Source of the DNA: Spirochaetaceae bacterium | Lineage (GTDB): Bacteria > Spirochaetota > Spirochaetia > Treponematales > Breznakiellaceae | Direction of reading: 5' to 3' | NCBI GenBank assembly: GCA_031258625.1 | Contig: JAIRMO010000151.1 | Location: forward strand, 1-15,319 | DNA length: 15,319 nt | Shown: positions 6,913 to 14,600 of the stretch, one piece after another | Numbering within the stretch: position 1 is the stretch's first letter | Layout of the letters: each line of letters starts with the position of its first letter | Program-made: the position numbers and the translations under genes | Notes under the pieces: generated by a model | The model's database searches: none | What the model was told of the DNA's origin: nothing | What the model saw: the letters and a program-made list of their open reading frames with translations, nothing else

Positions 6913-8522
6913 ACCGGATAAACGGCCATAAACCCCGAGGCGGTCCTGAAACGCCGGTCTTTGGGAACCTTACCGCAGGTTTATATAAAAAAACGGGCTT
7001 TGGATTGTTTTTTTGGGTCCTCCGGGGGATGTTTTTTTTGAGCCTGGTTTTTTCCTGTGACCTCCTCCGGCTTTCCCCCTTTGAGGTTATCCAATGGACC
7101 CCCGGAACCGGGCGCCACGGGGATCCCGGGGATATTACGGTGTCGATTTCCTTTTCCCATGATCCGGACAAGATCGCGGTGGAACAGGCCTTTTCTTTAA
7201 CCGAAGACGATACGGTTTTGACCGGTTCTTTTATATGGGAGGGCCGGACCCTGGTATTTAAGCCCGCCCTTCCCCTGGAGTTAAACCGGAGCTATGTACT
7301 CACCATCCTGGAGGATGCCCGGGACCGGGCCGGGGTTTCGATGGACAAAAAATTTGAAGCCCCCTTTTCTACCCGGGGAGCGGGGAAGCGTCCTTCGGTT
7401 CTGTCCACGGATCCCCCGGATATGGGGGTCATAACCGATCCCCGGCGGGAGATCCGTATAGAATTTTCCGAACCGGTCAAGGTCAACTCCTGTGTTAACG
7501 CCGTTTCTTTTAGTCCTTCCGCGAGAGGTTCCTGGCGTTTGGAAGCCGGGGACCGGCGGGCGGTTTTTGTACCCCGGGAACCCTGGGTTAGGGGAACCAC
7601 CTACCGGATACGCTTTTCCCCGGATTTTTCCGGTACCCTGGGGCTTACCCTGGGGAAAGAATGGACCGGTTATTTTATTGTGGGGAATGATAAAACCCCG
7701 CCCGTTTTGGAGGCGACCTACGCCCTGGACCCGGAGGGAAACCGGGCGCTCAAACTGCTCCCCGAGGAACCCGGCCCCTTGAAGCGGGAAAATGCCGGCT
7801 GGGAATCCTCCTACCGGCTCGCCCTGGATTTTTCCGAACCGGTGGATACGGCGGATCTCAAGAACCGCCTTACCGTGGAACCCGCCCTGGCCTTTGAAAC
7901 GGAAACCCCGCCGGGGTATGCCGCCGGGGCGGTTTTTACCTTTACCCAAAACCCCACATATTCGGCGTCCTATCTTTTTCGGCTGAACGCCGGGGTCCGG
8001 GACGCCGAGGGAAACGAAAGCCCCGATCCCACGGTTTTCCGGATCCGGGTAGACGGCCCGGCATCAAGGCCCCCCCGGTTCATCGGGTTCCGTATGCCCA
8101 TGGCCCCGGGGGATCCCGCGGATGAGGAGGCCGCGGCTTTTTCGGTGGAAGAACCCTTCCGGGATCTACCGGTCCGGCCCGGAGAGACCCGGTATCCCTA
8201 TGACGTATCGACCCCTGCCTGGATAGAGCTCTATTTTGACGTTGTTCCGGGGGCGGGGATAGACCTCTTTTCCCTGATGAACCTTTTCCGGGTCGATGCC
8301 GCCAATAACGCCCTCTCCTTTTCCCCCCGGAGCATGGAGGCCGAAAATTTTCCCATACCGGATAAGCCCCCGGCATGGGAAGCATATTTTCGAATAAAAG
8401 TCAAGGGGGTCTTAACCAATACCACCGATTCGGGGGTGGTGATTTTTCAGATCGCCTCCGGTCTTCAGGACAGCCTGGGGAACCGGAATGAAGGGGCCTT
8501 CAAGATTCCGCTTTTAAAATAG
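6909..8522 (+). CDS. Ig-like (SbsA/Big_5-type) repeat lipoprotein B
   Basis: ATG 6909 overlaps the previous stop (ATGA), with GGAGG at 6894-6898, ten bases upstream. The product has 537 residues, an unusually long N-terminal region and then a hydrophobic stretch ending in lipobox VFSC (Cys50). Ig-like units follow: one with ITVSISFSHDPDKIAVEQAF, GSFIWEGRTLVFKPALPLEL and YVLTILEDARDRAGV; a second with IRIEFSEPVKV and RRAVFVPREPWVRGTTYRIR; a third opening DKTPPVLEATYALDPEG, with YRLALDFSEPVDTADLKNRL and YLFRLNAGVRDAEGN. The C-terminal unit (about 400-537) is less regular. These strand patterns match SbsA Ig-like domains. Like gene A, it would be a lipid-anchored, elongated, extracytoplasmic protein. 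It ends eight bases before the first RND permease. No enzymatic motif is visible. Confidence 0.85.
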   Translation: MNRINGHKPRGGPETPVFGNLTAGLYKKTGFGLFFWVLRGMFFLSLVFSCDLLRLSPFEVIQWTPGTGRHGDPGDITVSISFSHDPDKIAVEQAFSLTEDDTVLTGSFIWEGRTLVFKPALPLELNRSYVLTILEDARDRAGVSMDKKFEAPFSTRGAGKRPSVLSTDPPDMGVITDPRREIRIEFSEPVKVNSCVNAVSFSPSARGSWRLEAGDRRAVFVPREPWVRGTTYRIRFSPDFSGTLGLTLGKEWTGYFIVGNDKTPPVLEATYALDPEGNRALKLLPEEPGPLKRENAGWESSYRLALDFSEPVDTADLKNRLTVEPALAFETETPPGYAAGAVFTFTQNPTYSASYLFRLNAGVRDAEGNESPDPTVFRIRVDGPASRPPRFIGFRMPMAPGDPADEEAAAFSVEEPFRDLPVRPGETRYPYDVSTPAWIELYFDVVPGAGIDLFSLMNLFRVDAANNALSFSPRSMEAENFPIPDKPPAWEAYFRIKVKGVLTNTTDSGVVIFQIASGLQDSLGNRNEGAFKIPLLK

Positions 8523-8530
8523 GAGGGGAT

Positions 8531-11500
8531 GTGAAAAATTTGATCCGCTTTTGTGTAAACCGCCCGGTAACGGTTATAATGGCCATGGCCGTCCTGGTTT
8601 TGGGGGGCGGCTTTTCCCTTTCGGTACTGCCCCTGGATAGGCTCCCGGATTTTTCCTATCCCCGGGTTACGGTAGAGGCCCTGTACCCCGGCATGGGCGC
8701 CGCCGATGTACGGTCCATTGTTACCATCCCCCTGGAGGATGCCCTTTCCGCGGTCAAGGGGCTCCAGCGGCTGCGGAGTATTTCCCGGGACGGGGCCTCG
8801 GTGGTGGTTCTGGATTTCCGGTGGGGGACCGATCCCAACGGCGCCTCCGTATTGGTCCGGGAGGCGATTGACGCGGTATACCCCAACCTTCCCGAGGGGG
8901 CGAAAAAACCCATGGTGGTCCCGGGGGATCCCCATCAGGAACCCCATAGCGTCCTGTCGGTATTTTCCCTTGCCGGGGACGGGGTTTTTGCCCGGAATTT
9001 GGCGGAATATGAATTACGGGCCCGGCTGAGAAGGATAGACGGGGTCGGAACGGTGATCCTCGTGGGGGGAGAAACCCCCGAAGCCCGGATTACCCTGGAC
9101 ATCCCCCGGGCCCTTTCCGGGGGGCTGAGTCCGGGGGATCTGGCCCGGTACCTCACCGCGGAAACCGCGGACATCCCCGCGGGAAACGCCCGGGAGGGGG
9201 ATATGGAGCTGGTGGTGGTCAGTTCCGGCCGCCCCCAATCGGTGGGGGAACTTTCCCAAATCCTGGTGCCCGCCGGATCGGGGATGGTCAGGATTTCGGA
9301 ACTGGCGGAACTAAGGGAAGGGTTGGCCCGGCGGAAGAGCGTCTTTCTTTGTGATAACCGGGAACAGGTGGCCCTGGAAATATACCGCCGTCCCGGGGCC
9401 GATCCGGTAAAGTTATCCCGGGATATCAAAAAGGTCCTGGAGGAGGCAAAGGCCACCTTTTCCCGGGATTTGGAGATAGGTCTGGTATACGATGCTTCCG
9501 GCGCCATCCTGGAGGGGGTAAAAAACCTGGGGGTTTCCGCCGTCCTGGGGACCGCCGCGGTTTTTGGGATCCTGGCCTTTTTTATCCGTCAGGTCCGGTA
9601 CCGCGTCCTCACCGCCCTTTCCATTCCCCTGTCCGCCGCGGCGGCCCTGGTTTCCCTTGCCCTCACCGGAAGATCCCTTAACAGCATGAGCCTGGGGGGA
9701 ATCGCCCTGGGGATAGGACTGGTCTCGGATACGGCGGTAATCGTTTTGGATCTCCTCCACCGGAATTTTTCGGGCCTGAACCGGCGGCCCGGGCCTGAAG
9801 CGGTTGGGGCCTGTGTATCCACCGTATCCGGTTCGAGTTTTGCCTCCACCGTTACCACCGCGGTGGTTTTTATTCCCATTGTGTTCCTCCCCGGTCCCCT
9901 GGGCGCCCTCTTTGGGGATCTGTCGGTTTCCTTGGTTTCCTCAATTACCGCGGGGTGGGTCTTTGCCCAGTTTGCCCTGCCGGCCCTTTTCAGCCTTTTT
10001 TATTCGGGGCTCTGGTTTAATATCCCGCCGGCGTTCAAACCGACGCGACCCCTAAGACCCCCCGGGGCTTGTTCCCCGGAGGCCCGTAAATTTTCCCCCG
10101 CCCCGGGGATAAGCCGGAGCCTCCCCGGCCGGTACCGGCGTCTGCTGGGCTCCGGCCTGCGGCGTCCCCGCCGGGTGCTCCTCATCGCCTCGGGGCTGAG
10201 TCTTGCCGGGGGGGTCGTCCTTTTTACCCGGCCCGCGGCCTTTGTCTTCCCCGACGAAGCCGGGGAAGTGGAGGTAAGCCTCGTCTTCCCCACCGGCACG
10301 GACCTGGAAGCGGCGGGGAGCTACGGGGTACTCCTCTCCCGGGCCTTGTCGGAGCTTCCCCCCATAGGGAAGGTCTTCGGCCGGGCGGGGGCGGAGGAAG
10401 AAGACCTGGGCCGCCGGGCGGATACGGATTACCGGAAGGAGGAACTCCGGCTCCGGTGTATCTTGCGGAAAGGGGCCGAACCGGTCAAGGCCATGGCGGA
10501 GATCCAAAAGGTCCTGGAAGGCCCCCTCCTCACCCAATTTCCCCCGGGAACCGCCGGTATCGCCGCCTATCCCCAGGACAAGACCGAACGTCTCCTGGGC
10601 CTGTCCCCGGGTCATACCCTGGCCGTCCGGGGCAAGGACCGGGAAGAAACCGCCCTCAGGGCCCGGGAGGCGGCGGAACGGGTGAAGTCTTTGACCGGCC
10701 CCGCCTCGGTCAGCCTCCGGCCCTTCGGGGCCCGGCCGGAATTACGGATCTACCCTGACCGGGAGGCCGCCGCCCATTTGGGGATCTCCGTCACGGGGAT
10801 GGCGGAAATGGTTCACGCCGCCACCGAAGGGCTCGTGGCCGCCAGGCTGGAGATTGAGGGGCGGCCCCTGGACATCCGGGTTTCCGGGGATCTGCGCCGG
10901 GATTTTCTCCGGCCCGAAGCCATGGTGGCGGCTATTCCCCTGGGGGCCGGCGAGGGGGGGCCGGTCTTTTTGGGGGCCCTGGGCAGGGTCGAACAGGCCC
11001 AGGCCGAGGCCGCCCTGGCCCGGCTGGACCGGGGGGATGTGATATACCTGGACATCCTTCCCCCGCCGGGGGCGGAAACCGGGTTGTCCCAGGTTTCGCG
11101 GGAACTCAACAAGGCCCCGGGGATTTCCCGGGCGGATGAATCCGCCTTTAGCCGGTACCGGACTTCCCTGGTTGTTACCCTGTTTCTGGTGCTGATCCTC
11201 CTCTATATGACTATGGCCGCCCAGTTTGAATCCTTTGTACTCCCGGGGATCCTCATGTTGACCATCCCCTTTTCCCTTGCCGGCGCCGGTCCGGCCCTGT
11301 TATTCACCGGGGCAGGGCTTGATTCGGGTTCGATCCTGGGGTTGGTGGTACTTTTCGGTTTGGTGGTGAACAACGGGATCCTCCTTTATGAGACCGCCGT
11401 GGAAAAAATAAACCGGGGCTTTCCGCCGGCGGCCGCGGTTTATTCCGGCGCCGTCGAGCGGTTCCGCCCGGTACTGGCCACCACCCTGACCACCCTTTTT

Positions 11501-11677
11501 GCCCTGCTGCCCCTGGTTGTCTCCCCCCTGGGTTCAAACCAACATTCCATGGCGGCGGCCATGCTGGGGGGAATGGGGGCTTCTACCCTGCTTACCCTTT
11601 TTGCCCTTCCCCCGATTTTTGTGCCCTTTCTTAAGGCCGGGGAAGGCCCTCGGGAAAGATCCCCGGAGGCCCTATGA
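8531..11677 (+). CDS. RND-family efflux permease, first of a tandem pair
   Basis: GTG 8531 follows a strong AGGAGGGG; the product has 1048 residues, the normal RND length. TM1 (about 12-33) is followed by the first porter domain with YPGMGAADVRSIVTIPLEDA, close to the conserved 'E-v-plE' region. TM2 begins near 333, TM4 carries GLVSDTAVIVLD, TM7 begins near 549, the second porter domain spans about 575-875, and TM8-12 lie beyond 878, including LYMTMAAQFESF and GLVVNNGILLYE. Aligned by eye to AcrB, Asp407 is kept (D400) while Asp408 is Thr401, and Lys940 is Asn947. A single TM4 Asp is also seen in CzcA-type pumps. It would export a substrate using the proton gradient, in complex with the adaptor at 4014-5408 and the TolC-like channel at 2603-4021. 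The substrate is not evident. The next gene starts inside its stop codon. Confidence 0.92.
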   Translation: MKNLIRFCVNRPVTVIMAMAVLVLGGGFSLSVLPLDRLPDFSYPRVTVEALYPGMGAADVRSIVTIPLEDALSAVKGLQRLRSISRDGASVVVLDFRWGTDPNGASVLVREAIDAVYPNLPEGAKKPMVVPGDPHQEPHSVLSVFSLAGDGVFARNLAEYELRARLRRIDGVGTVILVGGETPEARITLDIPRALSGGLSPGDLARYLTAETADIPAGNAREGDMELVVVSSGRPQSVGELSQILVPAGSGMVRISELAELREGLARRKSVFLCDNREQVALEIYRRPGADPVKLSRDIKKVLEEAKATFSRDLEIGLVYDASGAILEGVKNLGVSAVLGTAAVFGILAFFIRQVRYRVLTALSIPLSAAAALVSLALTGRSLNSMSLGGIALGIGLVSDTAVIVLDLLHRNFSGLNRRPGPEAVGACVSTVSGSSFASTVTTAVVFIPIVFLPGPLGALFGDLSVSLVSSITAGWVFAQFALPALFSLFYSGLWFNIPPAFKPTRPLRPPGACSPEARKFSPAPGISRSLPGRYRRLLGSGLRRPRRVLLIASGLSLAGGVVLFTRPAAFVFPDEAGEVEVSLVFPTGTDLEAAGSYGVLLSRALSELPPIGKVFGRAGAEEEDLGRRADTDYRKEELRLRCILRKGAEPVKAMAEIQKVLEGPLLTQFPPGTAGIAAYPQDKTERLLGLSPGHTLAVRGKDREETALRAREAAERVKSLTGPASVSLRPFGARPELRIYPDREAAAHLGISVTGMAEMVHAATEGLVAARLEIEGRPLDIRVSGDLRRDFLRPEAMVAAIPLGAGEGGPVFLGALGRVEQAQAEAALARLDRGDVIYLDILPPPGAETGLSQVSRELNKAPGISRADESAFSRYRTSLVVTLFLVLILLYMTMAAQFESFVLPGILMLTIPFSLAGAGPALLFTGAGLDSGSILGLVVLFGLVVNNGILLYETAVEKINRGFPPAAAVYSGAVERFRPVLATTLTTLFALLPLVVSPLGSNQHSMAAAMLGGMGASTLLTLFALPPIFVPFLKAGEGPRERSPEAL

Positions 11678-14600
11678 CCCCGCGTCCGATCTGGCTGCGA
11701 AAACCCGTAGCCGCCCTGGGGGTGATCTTCGCCCTTACCGCCCTGTCGGTTTTTATGGTGATAACCGGGGAGGATCGGGGAGAAAATCAAAGCCGGAATT
11801 CCGGTTATACCATTACCCTGCGGCATTACGGGGTAAATGCCCGGGAGATGGAACGAACCGCGGCTATTCCCCTGGAGGATGCCCTTTCTTCCATCGGGGG
11901 GATCAAAAACATTATGACCGCCAGTGAAAACGGAAAGGTCCGGGCCTTTGTCCGTTTCGGGCGGAAGGTTCCCGGCGCTTATGAGGCGGTACGGGACGCG
12001 GCCCAGCGGGTTTACGAGGCCCTGCCCTCGTCGGCCCAGCGGCCGGAGATCCTCTCCTCCGATGATTCCCGGTTCCCCCTCTGGACCGCCGCGGTTTTTA
12101 GTACCGATGATGATCCCTCCCTGGGGCGGTACCTGGAGCGGATCGTTAAACCCGCCCTGGAAGCCCTGGAAGGGGCCGGAGAAGTGGAAGTTTCCGGTAC
12201 CGGGCTTCCTGAAATCGTGATCGCCCTTAAACCGGAAGAAGCCGCTTCCCGGGGCCTTGACGCCCCCCGGATCGCCGGCGCCTTGGGGGAAAATGACGTC
12301 CTCCTCCCCGGGGGATTTATCAAAAGCGGCGGCCGGGAGATCCTTATTACCCTGGACGGCCGGTACGAGGACGGCCTTGCCCTGGCGGACGCCCTCCTCC
12401 CCCTTCCCGAAGGGGGGGAGGTCCGGTTAAAAGACGCGGCCCGCCTGTACGAGCAAGACCGGGAGCCGGAATCCTTTTCCCGGCTTAACGGAAAAAGCGT
12501 TGCGGTGATCGCCGTCCTTCCCGGGGCCGGCACGAACCCGGCGAAACTCTCGGGGTTGATCAAAAGGGAGCTGGAAAAGTTCGCCGGCCTGCCCCTGGAA
12601 TTCGAAATTCTCTCGGATCGGGGGGCGGAGGAGAGCGCCGCCTATGGTTCGGTATTGGCCGCCGCCCTCCAGGGGGCCGCCGCGGTAGCCCTTTTGACGG
12701 CCCTCCTCGGCAAGACCCCGGGCCCCGGTTTTGGAAACCAAAACCGGCGGGTGTTTAGGGCCCTGATTTCCGGGCTCACGGTTCCCCTTATCTGCCTCCT
12801 GTCGGCGGCCCTGTTATCCCTCCTGGGTTTTTCCCTGGACCGGGGGCTTCTGGCGGGGCTTTCCGCCGGGGTCGGCGCCGCGGTGGACGCGGCCCTCCTC
12901 AGTTCCGAAGGTCTGGGCAGGGCCCGGACCATAGAAGAGGGAGAGGCCCTCCTGAGGGATCTCCGGCTTCCCCTGGTTTCCGGCTCGGTTACCACCATAG
13001 CCGCCCTCCTGCCCCTCATCGCCATGGGATCCCTGGCCGGCGGCATCGGTACCCTGGCCTGGGCCATAGGAACCGTTACCTTTCTGGCCCTTCCGGCGGC
13101 CCTGGTCTTGATTCCGCCCCTCCTCCTGTGGGGATTAAAGGCCGCCCCGGTTTCGCTCCCCCCGGAGCAGGTTCCCCTTAAAAAGCCGGGTAGGCCCGGA
13201 AATCTTTTTTTGGTTTGGAAAAAAGTGATCCGGAGGATACGCCGGAAGGGGCTGCGGTTCCTGGCCGCCCAGGCGCGGTTTTGTACGGCCCGTCCCTATG
13301 GCCCCCTCATTGTATGGGGCCTTGTTTCCGCCGGGGGTATTACCGCCTTGACCTTGGCCGGGGCCGATGTCGGCGCCGAAAGTTCCGGCAATTCCCTGTA
13401 TGCCCAGGTTGAATTTGAGGGAGGGTTCAGGGCGGAGGCGGCGGATCGGCTCCTTGCGGTTTACGCGGAGGAATTAAAAAAACATAAAGGCATAGGAAAC
13501 GTCCAGACCGTGGCCCGGACCGCTTCGGGGTCGATCCTGGTTTCCTTTGATCCCCGGATCATCCCCGCGGACACCCTTCGGGATCTGGTCAGAACCCAGG
13601 GAATTCCCGGCGGTTTTGTCTATGTTCCGGAGACATCCCCCGGTGAACGGATTTGGGAGATCAAGATCGCCGGGGATGATGACGAAAAATGCCGGGAATT
13701 GGCGGGAGAAGCGGCCCGGTTCTGCGGGACCCTTCCCCTGATCCGGGAAACGGTACTGAACTTTAAAGAAGGAAGCAAACGGCTTACCCTGATTCCTGAT
13801 CGGGAACGGCTCTTAACCGCGGGCATTCAATTTTCCCGGTTTGCCGATATTGCCCGGCGGGGGATACACGGGCCGGTGGCCTATAAACGAATAGGCCCCC
13901 AGGGGGAGACGGATGTCCGTGTCCGGGGCCTGGGGACATCCGCCCTTTCCCCGGAGGAGATCCGGGGGCTCCTCGTGGAATCGGGAAATACCGGCGGGGC
14001 GGTAAGGCTCAATTCCCTTATTAAAAAAAACACCCCTCCTGAAACGGAACCTTCCGGTATTAGGCGGGAGGATCGCCGGCGGATAGCCTCTATTTCCATC
14101 AGGACCAAACCCATGGACCCAAGAAAGGTTCGGGATCGGGTTATGGCTGTTTTGAAAAATATGGAACTCCCCCCGGGCTATACCCTGGAATTTGACCGGG
14201 AGGCTGTTGCCGCCGCGGAGACCCTTTCGAGAACGGTTTTTTGGTTTTTATTGGCCCTGCTTTTTTGTTATATGGTGATCGCCGCGGGGAACGAATCCTT
14301 TGGAATCCCCCTGGCGGTCCTGTCGGTAGTGTTACCTTCCCTTTCAGTCCCCGCCCTGGTTATGACCGCCGCCGCTATGCCGGTTACCGCATCCGCCGCC
14401 TGCGCCTTTGTGGCGGTAAGCGGCATGGCGGTGAACGCTTCGGTACTGATCACCGATGAAATCCGCCGCATCCCCCCGGGGGGGGAAAACAAAAGAGACC
14501 TCGCCGCCGGTTTATACCGGGCCCTCAGAAAAAAACTCCCCGCCCTTTGCGCTACCAGCGGTACTACCATAACCGGGGCGGCGCCCTTCCTCTTTTTAAA

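Noticed and set aside
10062..10079. CCGGGG / CCCCGG stem in the first RND gene
   Set aside because: Such stems are frequent throughout this GC-rich coding DNA and are expected by chance; nothing distinguishes this one.
14424..14443. Shared sequence ATGGCGGTGAACGCTTCGG in the TolC-family gene (about 2726) and the second RND gene
   Set aside because: Both encode M-A-V-N-A-S in unrelated contexts. With the strong codon bias of this cluster the match is most simply coincidence, and similarity does not extend beyond it.
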